From Alistipes sp. (GTDB lineage: Bacteria; Bacteroidota; Bacteroidia; Bacteroidales; Rikenellaceae): a DNA stretch of 56,571 nt. The stretch is taken from contig JAFYRB010000033.1 in the NCBI GenBank assembly GCA_017559615.1, forward strand, positions 1 to 56,571. Direction: 5' to 3'. The position numbers and the translations under genes are program-made. The notes under the pieces were generated by a model. It did no database searches. It was not told the DNA's origin and saw only the letters and a program-made list of their open reading frames with translations. The first letter of the stretch is position 1. Every line of letters begins with the position of its first letter. Positions 43,739-51,930 of this stretch are shown here, piece after piece.

Positions 43739-45191
43739 TAGTTATCAATAAATATTGGTCATTAGTTATTTGTCGGATGCTCTGTATGTATCCTTTTATA
43801 CCTGCATTGCTAATGTCTGTACGTGATATTTCTTTGTTAAGAGCAATGAACCTGAATAGAATAACTAATGTCCTTTTATTGGTTATTCGTTTTAGCTCGT
43901 CATAACTATATACAGTACGCTTGGCAATGCTTGAAAAAATCTCATCTACATCATCAGAAAAAAAGGCATTCTCAACAACGCCCATGCATTGTATCGATTT
44001 GCGGTCATGGCTTCTATAAAACAATACAATATCACCTTTGTTTATAACCTTGATTCTAGAATGACTTAAATATGCTTTTTTTATCGTGTTCCCTTGACAT
44101 GAATATAAATCTTGCTCTTTATCAAATAACGATCCCTTCATACTACTGATATCTGGGAATAAATCCTCGTGATATTTAGGTTGTATAGGAATTATAAATT
44201 TGTTTACATTAGCATCCTTAAAGAACGGGTAATACTTAACCAATGAGTCTAATGTTGATGTACAATCATCTTGAAGTTTCATCGGTTTGATATAGACATC
44301 ATCTTGTTTATACTTGCCTAAAAATGAAAATCCATATTCTTCACATAGACCAACTAGAGTTTGTTGTTCTTCTCCATATGTATGTAAGTATACCCAATCA
44401 ATACCATTCTTCGCACAATAGTCAAAAGCTATATACATTAGGCGCTCACCGAGTTTCTTGCCACGAGCTTTTGCATCAACCTTAAAGGTACATAGTTTTA
44501 ATATAGAACCTTTTGTAACATCTCCGTTATCGGTTAGAATTTCGTCGTGTTCAATCTTGTAAATGCATATCGCGACTACATTATTATTGCAATCTTCAAT
44601 ACACCAACACTTTCTTTGTTGACTGGCTGACTTCTGATACCAATTATCAAATCCGTTATATGATCTTCTTAATGAGTCAAAAAATGATTGACCTTTGTTA
44701 ATCTCATATAGATACTTCTCACTTACTCCTGTGTAGTCAAGATCGGCATTTTTTGACGATGAATGCTGTAAAAATTGAATAAACTGGTCCAAGCGATAGA
44801 CTTTATCGCCAATACCTATTTTTGTAGCTTTTTTATGTATTCCATCATCATTTGTTACAAGTATATGCGCCGCACCTCTATATAGAGCAAATAATATATT
44901 ATTGTCAACTTTATCGTTATCATTTGCTTGATGTAGACCAAGATTATCCCTCTCAGCAATAGAAAGTACCGGCGGGTTTTCTATTTGTGAGTATTGCGCC
45001 AAACGAGATAATACAATATTTCGTCGCTCTATATTCGCATCCCTATTAATATCTTGTATTTGCATTGGATGAATGTACAAACAATGCTGCTGTTCCGTAG
45101 ATAGTTTGCGTAACTCTGCAAAAGAAGATTCTAGAATTCTTCCTGTATCTTCTAATGGGATTAAGATATTTGTATCTAACAATATATTCAT
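43728..45191 (-). CDS. PIN-GNAT-EVE/ASCH-like three-domain fusion
   Basis: The 487-aa protein has three parts. Residues 1-140 are a PIN ribonuclease-type domain with acidic residues in LLDTNIL (Asp6), KVDNNIL (Asp96) and LVTNDDG (Asp115, Asp116). Residues about 160-300 are a GNAT acetyltransferase, with the CoA loop VDAKARGKKLGERLM at 238-252 and EYGFSFLGKY at 285-294. Residues about 330-487 look like an EVE/ASCH-type beta domain (KVINKGDIVLFYRS at 381-394; MGVVENAF at 403-410). PIN and GNAT domains are both known toxin folds. The start overlaps the stop of the membrane-protein gene (TAATG). I know no named system with this order. Confidence 0.75.
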   Translation of the reverse strand: MNILLDTNILIPLEDTGRILESSFAELRKLSTEQQHCLYIHPMQIQDINRDANIERRNIVLSRLAQYSQIENPPVLSIAERDNLGLHQANDNDKVDNNILFALYRGAAHILVTNDDGIHKKATKIGIGDKVYRLDQFIQFLQHSSSKNADLDYTGVSEKYLYEINKGQSFFDSLRRSYNGFDNWYQKSASQQRKCWCIEDCNNNVVAICIYKIEHDEILTDNGDVTKGSILKLCTFKVDAKARGKKLGERLMYIAFDYCAKNGIDWVYLHTYGEEQQTLVGLCEEYGFSFLGKYKQDDVYIKPMKLQDDCTSTLDSLVKYYPFFKDANVNKFIIPIQPKYHEDLFPDISSMKGSLFDKEQDLYSCQGNTIKKAYLSHSRIKVINKGDIVLFYRSHDRKSIQCMGVVENAFFSDDVDEIFSSIAKRTVYSYDELKRITNKRTLVILFRFIALNKEISRTDISNAGIKGYIQSIRQITNDQYLLITNEK

Positions 45192-46201
45192 TATTTAAAT
45201 ATCTTTTTAATTATCTTTCCAAGCTTCCTCCATGGTAAAAATAAGTAGGCTAGCAACATAAGTAGACATAGAATAGTTGCCCAGTATTCCCATGGTAACC
45301 AGTCATACCATTCTTGACCTCTTGACCATGATCTCAAAGAAAAGACACCAAATAACAAACTGCACAGGATGTTGGCAAATATAGTCCAAACAATTTGCTT
45401 GTTTCCAATAGTCTCTTTTTCAAATTCTGAGAAAAATGTATGTGCTCCATCTGTAGCACTACTCTTATTAAAAACGATGAGGCATTCATTATTTGATATA
45501 GTATCGGAACATGGCAGATATCTATTAAAAGCATCAGACTCTAGGACTCGTATATTTTTTAACTTGGCACTATTAAGATATGCAATGTTATATTTACTTG
45601 GAATTACATGGAAGCAAAAACAATTTTTGACATCACTACACAATGTATAACCTTGATTTAATAAGTCGTTTATGCGTGAAGGTAAATTACGCCTTTCATT
45701 CACTTTAATGTCGTAAATATATGTCTCTTTGGTGATTCCTCGATGAACTATTGATAGTTTTGAGACGCTCGTTTGTATGTATATTCTTATATAATTCTTA
45801 ATTGTTGAACTAACATCCTTGACCATAAAAGAGCATACCCCATCCTCTACTTTAATTTCCCTTACTGGTAAAACAGATAACTTGGAGCGTGAAGAGAAAT
45901 CCAATATCGCACCATTTCGTTTATCTTGTCTTATATGTGTTGTGGTTTTAATAGTGTCATTAAATATAAACTTACAGTTATCATCATCTCGTATCAACGA
46001 GTCCATTAGACATGTAACCTTGTCCGTTGCTTTAAGAAATGGTAAGGATAGCTTAAAGTCTACATCCTTTTTGTATGGTGTTGGCATAAATTCTATGCCA
46101 ATTTCAATGGATGCATTGCTTTCAAGAAAGTCCCAGGTGCAGATATGTAGTCTATCTATACTTAATTTAGCGGTAGACAATATGAAATAGGTGTTATTCA
46201 T
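45191..46201 (-). CDS. Unknown protein with two C-terminal membrane helices
   Basis: The 336-aa protein has no signal peptide. About 260 residues of mixed beta-rich sequence lie at the N-terminus (cytoplasmic by the basic C-terminal tail). Two hydrophobic helices follow: around residues 268-290 (IVWTIFANILCSLLFGVFSL) and 304-323 (YWATILCLLMLLAYLFLPW). The end is basic (WRKLGKIIKKIFK). I do not recognise a family. Its stop codon overlaps the start of the PIN-GNAT gene, so it is made in step with it. A membrane effector, or an anchor for the PIN-GNAT protein, are inferences from context. Confidence 0.65.
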   Translation of the reverse strand: MNNTYFILSTAKLSIDRLHICTWDFLESNASIEIGIEFMPTPYKKDVDFKLSLPFLKATDKVTCLMDSLIRDDDNCKFIFNDTIKTTTHIRQDKRNGAILDFSSRSKLSVLPVREIKVEDGVCSFMVKDVSSTIKNYIRIYIQTSVSKLSIVHRGITKETYIYDIKVNERRNLPSRINDLLNQGYTLCSDVKNCFCFHVIPSKYNIAYLNSAKLKNIRVLESDAFNRYLPCSDTISNNECLIVFNKSSATDGAHTFFSEFEKETIGNKQIVWTIFANILCSLLFGVFSLRSWSRGQEWYDWLPWEYWATILCLLMLLAYLFLPWRKLGKIIKKIFK

Positions 46202-46235
46202 AATTGAGGGTCCTATATGATTGGGTTGTATATAT

Positions 46236-47267
46236 TTACTGAAGTTTCCTTATTTGTCTAAAAGTATTGAAAACATTCTCTCGATGATGCTTGAGATAGG
46301 TCAGATTAGGTCTGTAGAATTGCTCTGCAGGAATAAAAATCCGTTTGCCATTATACTCTTCGTAGAACCAGTTATTTTTCATCTCCTCTGAAACAACTAC
46401 GGTGTAATTGTCGTCAATTGTAAAGAATCCTTTGTCAAAAGCGAAGTGCATATCTCTACTCATAGCTATACCATTACAAGGTAAAAATGTTCCTTGATGA
46501 GCCTGGGGTTTTATATGCGCAGCCTCCAAATTGAATAAGTCTTTATATCTAATTACTTTTCCGGTAATAGCACACTTATACCCATAAGCATTCATCACGA
46601 GATCCCTAAATAGGACACTATTGAAGAATGAACTACCCATAGCTTCCTCATCTGAAGGTTCTGCATCGTCATTTGTATAAGACTCTATGATTGCATCCGT
46701 TTCGCGCCTGATCACATCTTGTGCTTCTGGAGTAACCACAATACCATCTTCTTGTGTCAGGCTAGGTTTAGTAATAAATTCAAGATCGGCTTCAACCACA
46801 ATATTAGACCCATATCTAGTATCTTCTCGTTCTACTATATCCAAAAGAGATTCGTAGTTCTCGTCATCGGGAGTAATACGTGTAAGGCTATAGTACACCT
46901 GTCCTTCTTCGGTGAACTTTTCGAATACTGCTAAATCATTCTTGAAAAAATATTGTTTACCGGGGTCGATAGAATTATTCATATATAATCGCACCTCATC
47001 ACGAGGATTATCCCCGGCGTAGGTTATATCAGCATGTCTCTGATTATGATAATCCATTGTACACAATACACGTTCTTCGCCCTCTTCTTTTATTGATACA
47101 ATAGTGAGAACTATTTTATCATTCATTACAACCGAAGAAAGATGCGGAAAGAAATCCAAGCATCGTTTAGATATTAAGAAATATCGACCTCGCGCAGGTC
47201 TATCCCTTCTATTGATCACAGAGCCCATTTCTTGGTGACCAACCTTATGAATGTAATACAACCCCAT
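46236..47267 (-). CDS. HNH restriction endonuclease
   Basis: The 343-aa protein has an N-terminal DNA-recognition-like region of about 200 residues. A C-terminal HNH domain follows: YKCAITGKVIRYKDLFNLEAAHIKP, then GIAMSRDMHFAFDKGFFTI. That is the HNH_2 type found in type II restriction enzymes and modified-base-dependent nucleases. It starts one base after the end of the second methyltransferase gene. This makes it the probable cutting partner of the two m5C methylases. The recognition site cannot be read from the sequence. Confidence 0.83.
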   Translation of the reverse strand: MGLYYIHKVGHQEMGSVINRRDRPARGRYFLISKRCLDFFPHLSSVVMNDKIVLTIVSIKEEGEERVLCTMDYHNQRHADITYAGDNPRDEVRLYMNNSIDPGKQYFFKNDLAVFEKFTEEGQVYYSLTRITPDDENYESLLDIVEREDTRYGSNIVVEADLEFITKPSLTQEDGIVVTPEAQDVIRRETDAIIESYTNDDAEPSDEEAMGSSFFNSVLFRDLVMNAYGYKCAITGKVIRYKDLFNLEAAHIKPQAHQGTFLPCNGIAMSRDMHFAFDKGFFTIDDNYTVVVSEEMKNNWFYEEYNGKRIFIPAEQFYRPNLTYLKHHRENVFNTFRQIRKLQ

Positions 47268-47268
47268 A

Positions 47269-48504
47269 TCAACAATATTTATTAATTATAGTCTTCAATA
47301 CTTTGGCTATAGTAGTAGCAAATGCGGAAGGCACGGCATTGCCTATCATTTTATATTGAGCCATCATAGGACCCAAAAACTCGAAGTCATCAGCAAAAGT
47401 TTGTAGTCTAGCTGCCTCGCGAACAGTAATGCTACGAGCTTGTTGAGGGTCTGGATGAATGTGTCGCAGGCCATCTTTGTAAAGATGAGCCGGGATGGTA
47501 TTGCTTGGTTCATCCCATCGTAGCACATAGAATTTATGTATATTACTTTTTTTGCCTGTAATATTCGTATATAACTCCTTTAATGCAGTAGTTGTAACAT
47601 ACTTATTCTGACCGGTCGCAATATCCTCAGTAAGAAGTTTAAACACACTTATATCTCGCTCACTATGAAATCGTGGAGTGTGATTTAGTACACCATCACT
47701 TACGATAGGAGTATGCGAGTATTTCTTGCCATCCTTGTTTGTGACTTCTCGGCTAGGCCTTAATATAGGCAAGTCTCCAATAGCATCTTTTACGGTTTTA
47801 ATTACGCCTCGTTTAGATGCCAATAATGTGTAAAATTCGCTAATAATTTTATGCGTTATTGCCTCATCTTTATCGAAGTATGATTTATTTACCCCAAGGA
47901 TGATAACACGCTGACGATGCTGAGGTATGCCAAAATCCGCAACATCAAATAGAGCTTCCTTGAAGTCATCTATAACCGCATATCCTGCATTATCAAACGC
48001 CTCCTTGATTTTGTTGATAATTGGAGTTCCATCTGGTGTGGCGCTCAACATGCCTACGACATTTTCAAAGACGAAGAATTTTGGCTGATAATGAGAAACT
48101 ACTTTAAGATAACTTTCAAACAAGTAATTTCTATAATCATTCCTCATTCCATTAACATCTCTGATTCTGCCGGCTAATGAGTATGCTTGACACGGCGGAC
48201 CGCCTATTATAACATCCACCTTGTGCTTTCCAACAAGAGCATCCAAGCCTGGATGACGTCCATATTCTTCGTCGTTAAAACCTGCAAAAAGTTCACCGGT
48301 GCGTTGGATGTCAAATCTTATAACCTCATTATTAGCATTACTATGTCCCCACCTCGTCTTTAGTCTATGGGATAATGTGGCACATGGATATTTTTCCCAC
48401 TCTACACAAGCAAGAGAGTTGTAGCCTCCTGCTAGCATAAAGCCGTCCAATAATCCGCCACATCCGGCGAACAAGTCAATAGTATTTATATTTTTCTTGC
48501 TCAT
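47269..48504 (-). CDS. DNA (cytosine-5)-methyltransferase, second of pair
   Basis: The 411-aa protein has the ordered m5C methylase motifs: FAGCGGLLDGF (I) near residue 12, the catalytic GGPPCQAYSLAGR (IV) near residue 102, FVFENVVGM (VI) near residue 144, QHRQRVIILG (VIII), and the C-terminal TVREAARLQTF...IGNAVPS (IX-X). The variable target-recognition region (residues 230-330) differs from that of the neighbour, so the two probably read different sequences. It abuts the first methylase gene without a gap. No vsr gene is present. Confidence 0.93.
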   Translation of the reverse strand: MSKKNINTIDLFAGCGGLLDGFMLAGGYNSLACVEWEKYPCATLSHRLKTRWGHSNANNEVIRFDIQRTGELFAGFNDEEYGRHPGLDALVGKHKVDVIIGGPPCQAYSLAGRIRDVNGMRNDYRNYLFESYLKVVSHYQPKFFVFENVVGMLSATPDGTPIINKIKEAFDNAGYAVIDDFKEALFDVADFGIPQHRQRVIILGVNKSYFDKDEAITHKIISEFYTLLASKRGVIKTVKDAIGDLPILRPSREVTNKDGKKYSHTPIVSDGVLNHTPRFHSERDISVFKLLTEDIATGQNKYVTTTALKELYTNITGKKSNIHKFYVLRWDEPSNTIPAHLYKDGLRHIHPDPQQARSITVREAARLQTFADDFEFLGPMMAQYKMIGNAVPSAFATTIAKVLKTIINKYC

Positions 48505-49572
48505 TTACTTTTTACTAATATACTTCAATATTTGTTCGCCTATTGCTTTTGCCATTAGACATGGAACGGCATTCCCGACTTGCCGGTCTTGTTGGGTTTT
48601 TGTTCCCAAGAAAACGAAATCATCTGGGAAGGACTGCAGTCGTGCACTCTCTCGAACAGTTGGACATCTATTCCATTTGTAGTGGAAGTTATTACGATGG
48701 CCTGTATCAATCGTCCTTGACGGCTTATAACTACAATAGCGTGTCCATGCCATATTGAATTTGCGACTTTCGCCTACACCTTGAGGTAAGTCTTTATAGT
48801 TACCTCCATCTGGAACCAATGCAATTGTTGCCTTCACAAAATCTTTGTGGTCTATCGCTTTATGATTATGCAAAATGCGACAATCTCCTCGCATGAATCG
48901 TTGATAATCCGTAATAGGCTCTCTCTCATATTCTGAAATATCTGCTCCCAATGAGGTTTCTAGACTTGGTAAGTCTCCTATGGCTTGTTCGCAAGTAATA
49001 TATGTGTCAGGTGTGTGAGTTGGTGCGGGAAAGTCAAATGTTTCACCATTTTTCAAACCAACAAATACCAACCTCTTACGCATTTGAGGCACTCCATAGT
49101 CGGCTGCACACAAGATTTGACAATTAACCTCATATCCCATGGCAGTTAATCGTTTGATAATTTCCTTCTTGACTTCACCTTTATATAGGGTAGCCATACC
49201 AGGGACATTTTCGATCACGAACGCCTTAGGATTATATCTTTTGATCGCCTCTATCATCGCAAGGTAGAGTTTATTCCGTTCGTCTTCAAAATTACGGGGG
49301 CCTGTAAGACTGAAGCCTTGACAAGGAGGACCGCCAATAATGACATCCACATTGTTATCTCCAACTAACGAATCTATGGTCTGGAATGTTTCTAGAGAGG
49401 ATAAATCTCCACATAATGTTTTACTTCCTTTGTGATTTGCTTCATATGTTTTTAGAGCGGGTGCATTAAAATCTACACCCAACAAAATGTGATACCCTGC
49501 CATTTCAAATCCTTTAGACAGTCCACCACAACCACAAAACAAATCTAAAACATTATATTTTTTTGTATTCAT
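48505..49572 (-). CDS. DNA (cytosine-5)-methyltransferase, first of pair
   Basis: The 355-aa m5C methylase opens the operon. Motifs are FCGCGGLSKGF (I) near residue 12, GGPPCQGFSLTG (IV) with the catalytic cysteine near residue 84, FVIENVPGM (VI), PQMRKRLVFVG (VIII), and PTVRESARLQSFPDDF...VGNAVPC (IX-X). It methylates C5 of cytosine in DNA to protect it from the HNH enzyme encoded two genes downstream. Two m5C methylases with one endonuclease suggest an asymmetric site with one methylase per strand. Confidence 0.94.
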   Translation of the reverse strand: MNTKKYNVLDLFCGCGGLSKGFEMAGYHILLGVDFNAPALKTYEANHKGSKTLCGDLSSLETFQTIDSLVGDNNVDVIIGGPPCQGFSLTGPRNFEDERNKLYLAMIEAIKRYNPKAFVIENVPGMATLYKGEVKKEIIKRLTAMGYEVNCQILCAADYGVPQMRKRLVFVGLKNGETFDFPAPTHTPDTYITCEQAIGDLPSLETSLGADISEYEREPITDYQRFMRGDCRILHNHKAIDHKDFVKATIALVPDGGNYKDLPQGVGESRKFNMAWTRYCSYKPSRTIDTGHRNNFHYKWNRCPTVRESARLQSFPDDFVFLGTKTQQDRQVGNAVPCLMAKAIGEQILKYISKK

Positions 49573-49796
49573 TTATATCCTATGAGTTTAGTTCTTCATA
49601 TTTTCTTGTTGCAAAGTTGTGTATTGATTTTGACAACTTATGACAATTGACAAAATAATTTGTACGGATACAAAACTTCCAACATACAAAAATAAGTAAA
49701 ATTTGTCAGATAGAGGTGATATTGCTAAAAAGTTTGTGAACAATCTTATAAATATAAGGTAGAAGAGGTATTGTTGTTCTGTCTAATATGAACAAG
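49573..49796. promoter_or_regulatory. Control region of the restriction-modification operon
   Basis: The hexamer TGACAA occurs at 49631, 49641 and 49648, and in reverse at 49703-49708. On the minus strand a near-consensus CAACTTTG lies about 45 bases before the first methylase start (one base off TAnnTTTG). The repeats could be operator sites. No control-protein gene of the C type is adjacent, unless the excisionase-like gene serves that role. Confidence 0.4.
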
Positions 49797-49822
49797 AAAA
49801 AGGCGGACTAAACCCGCCTTGC
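49797..49822 (-). terminator. Minus-strand terminator after excisionase-like gene
   Basis: On the minus strand AAGGCGG and CCGCCTT form a stem around a seven-base loop and are followed by T residues. It isolates the HTH gene from the methylase operon. Confidence 0.7.
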
Positions 49823-49853
49823 CAATCTTAGTCTAATCCATCAACCCACTTTA

Positions 49854-50210
49854 CTAGCGTCGATTTCTATATCGCCACGGGTCGAGAGTCATTATCTTCT
49901 CAATCTGCTCCATACGAGTAATTGCATCCAGATGGTGCTTCTTATCGAGCCACTTTTTGATAGTCGCTCGGTCGAAATAAAGCCTATTGCCTTGTCGGAT
50001 ATACGGGATATCCCGATATCTCACCGTTCGATATACCGCGGATTTTGATTTACCAAGTAGTTTGCACAGATCTTCCACGCTCATCAACTCGCCTTCGAGT
50101 GGTAAGGGGTGATGTTTCTCACGAACTGTCTTTTCGAGTGATTCGATTCTCTCTACCAGATTTTGAATGAGCTCTGGCATCTGCTCAAATGATACAACTT
50201 TTGTTTCCAT
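49854..50210 (-). CDS. Excisionase-like helix-turn-helix protein
   Basis: From METKVVSF at 50210 the protein is 118 aa; the upstream ATG adds nine poorly coding residues. A short coiled coil (LIQNLVERIESLEKTV) precedes an HTH_17/excisionase domain: LMSVEDLCKLLGKSKSAVYRTVRYRDIPYIRQGNRLYF, then a basic end. In Bacteroidales such proteins occur in mobile elements and as small regulators. No integrase is adjacent. It may be a leftover of the element that brought the island, or a regulator acting at the upstream repeats. Confidence 0.78.
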   Translation of the reverse strand: METKVVSFEQMPELIQNLVERIESLEKTVREKHHPLPLEGELMSVEDLCKLLGKSKSAVYRTVRYRDIPYIRQGNRLYFDRATIKKWLDKKHHLDAITRMEQIEKIMTLDPWRYRNRR

Positions 50211-50368
50211 TTTGTTATTGTTTTGTAGTGAATTCATATTAAGAGTAGAGGGGTGTTTGTGATAAGGTTTGAGAATTGGTGATTTTTTTTGTAAAAAAGT
50301 TGTTAACGACTTTCTACATCGACAACCAATGCCTTTTTAGTAGAAAGTACAATTCTCTTCGCCCTGTT

Positions 50369-50418
50369 ATTGCAGCTCGTTGCACTCCATTGCACCTCAT
50401 TACACACCATTGCAAACA
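50369..50418. repeat. Five 10-bp tandem repeats (ATTGCACCTC-like)
   Basis: Five consecutive 10-base units begin at 50369, 50379, 50389, 50399 and 50409. Each keeps the core (A/G)TT(G/A)CA, for example GTTGCACTCC and ATTGCACCTC. The period equals one helical turn, as in binding-site arrays for proteins. Confidence 0.7.
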
Positions 50419-50454
50419 GAGCGAGAAATTTTTATTGAAGACATTAAAGCATAC

Positions 50455-50496
50455 AAAAATCCCGAAAGTCGAGTCTAACTTTCGGGATTTTTTCGT
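50455..50496. terminator. Hairpin terminator after mnmE
   Basis: AAATCCCGAAAGT (50457-50469) pairs perfectly with ACTTTCGGGATTT (50478-50490). T-runs on both strands make it bidirectional. It lies downstream of mnmE. Confidence 0.75.
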
Positions 50497-50567
50497 CTAT
50501 TTTTGTAGGAAATTCTGTTGCTATTTGTGGGCGTTAGCGTTTGTTAGTGTGCATTAGAGGGCGTTAG

Positions 50568-51920
50568 TTACTTGCCGATGCAGAATTTGGAGAAGATGGA
50601 GTGGAGGATGTCGTCGGAGGTGATGTCGCCGGTTATCTCGCCTAAATGGTGCAAGGTCTGGCGGATATCCTCACTTAACAAGTCAGAAGGTAGATTATTG
50701 TCCATCGCCATAATTGCCATTTGTAGGCTCTCCGAGGCCTTCTCCAATGCGGCGTAGTGGCGCATATTCGTGACAACAACAGAACTGCTATTGATACCGC
50801 TTGTGTCGATACATTCGCCAAGAAGGGTGCGCAGCGCATCTATGCCAATATTATACTTGGCAGAGATACACAATGGATTATTGGCTCTATCTTTAGTTGA
50901 TGTAGTCTTATCTATCTTATTGATAATCTGGATATACTTCTGGTGAGAAAGTGTCGTGATATTCTCAAATGTAGGGTTGTCGGCAGTTGCGATATGTAGG
51001 ATAATTTGTGCGTTCTCCATTGCGCGATAAGTGCGGTCAATACCCATCTGCTCAAGTTTGTCGTCCGTTTTACGCAGGCCTGCGGTGTCAATAAAACGAT
51101 AGCGGATTCCGCTGATAGTTGTAGTGGCCTCGATGGTATCACGTGTTGTGCCAGCGATATCCGAAACCATAGCTCTATCGTCCTCGATAAGCGCGTTTAG
51201 AAGGGTGCTTTTGCCAACATTAGGCTCGCCGACAATTGCCACAGTAACACCATTTTTAAGAACGTTACCTAAAGCAAAAGATGACTTGAGTTGCGCAACC
51301 TCCAATGCGATGCTCGTTAACATTTTGCGTAGCTCATCGCGGTTAGCAAACTCAACATCCTCCTCCGAAAAATCGAGCTCCAATTCGAGAAGTGAGCATA
51401 GGCGGAGGAGTGACTCGCGCATCGCAGCCAAACGCTCGGAATAGGAGCCGCGTATCTGCGTCGTTGCTACGTTATGTGACCAGCGGGAGTCGGCGGCAAT
51501 GATATCTGCTACGGCCTCGGCGCGACTGAGGTCCATCTTGCCAGCGAGGAATGCGCGACGCGTGAACTCGCCAGGTGTTGCCATCATAGCCCCGCGCTCT
51601 ATGCAAAGGCGCAGAAACTCCGATACGATAAACTCCGAGCCGTGCAGTGACACCTCCACGCTATCCTCGCCCGTATATGAATGTGGGGCGTGGAATAGCG
51701 ATACGATAACATCGTCCAAAGGTTCGCCATTATTGTAGAGGATATCTCCGTAGTGGAGCGTATATCCCTTTGCATCAGCGAGTTTTGTGCGACCGCGGAA
51801 TATCCCGTCGACAATCGAAATAGCCTCGGGACCACTAATGCGTACAACGACAACCGCACCTCCTGAAGCTGTGGCAGGGGCGATAATCGTGCTATCGGTA
51901 TCGAAATGATGTAGTGCCAT
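50568..51920 (-). CDS. mnmE: tRNA modification GTPase MnmE
   Basis: MnmE works with MnmG to make the 5-carboxymethylaminomethyl group on U34 of tRNAs. I set the start at MALHHFDTDSTI (51920), giving 450 aa. The N-terminal tetrahydrofolate-binding domain is followed by a GTPase domain: GEPNVGKSTL, DIAGTTRD, DTAGLR and NKID. The C-terminus FCIGK carries the catalytic cysteine of the family. It lies 10 bases after the lytic transglycosylase gene. Confidence 0.96.
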   Translation of the reverse strand: MALHHFDTDSTIIAPATASGGAVVVVRISGPEAISIVDGIFRGRTKLADAKGYTLHYGDILYNNGEPLDDVIVSLFHAPHSYTGEDSVEVSLHGSEFIVSEFLRLCIERGAMMATPGEFTRRAFLAGKMDLSRAEAVADIIAADSRWSHNVATTQIRGSYSERLAAMRESLLRLCSLLELELDFSEEDVEFANRDELRKMLTSIALEVAQLKSSFALGNVLKNGVTVAIVGEPNVGKSTLLNALIEDDRAMVSDIAGTTRDTIEATTTISGIRYRFIDTAGLRKTDDKLEQMGIDRTYRAMENAQIILHIATADNPTFENITTLSHQKYIQIINKIDKTTSTKDRANNPLCISAKYNIGIDALRTLLGECIDTSGINSSSVVVTNMRHYAALEKASESLQMAIMAMDNNLPSDLLSEDIRQTLHHLGEITGDITSDDILHSIFSKFCIGK

Positions 51921-51930
51921 AAACCTATTA

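Larger units (their letters stand above)
50238..50567. other. Intergenic region at the right edge of the defence island
   Basis: No gene is seen. It holds a 10-bp tandem repeat (50369-50418), a strong hairpin (50457-50496), and a G/T-rich stretch with repeated GTTAG near 50531-50570. Confidence 0.5.
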
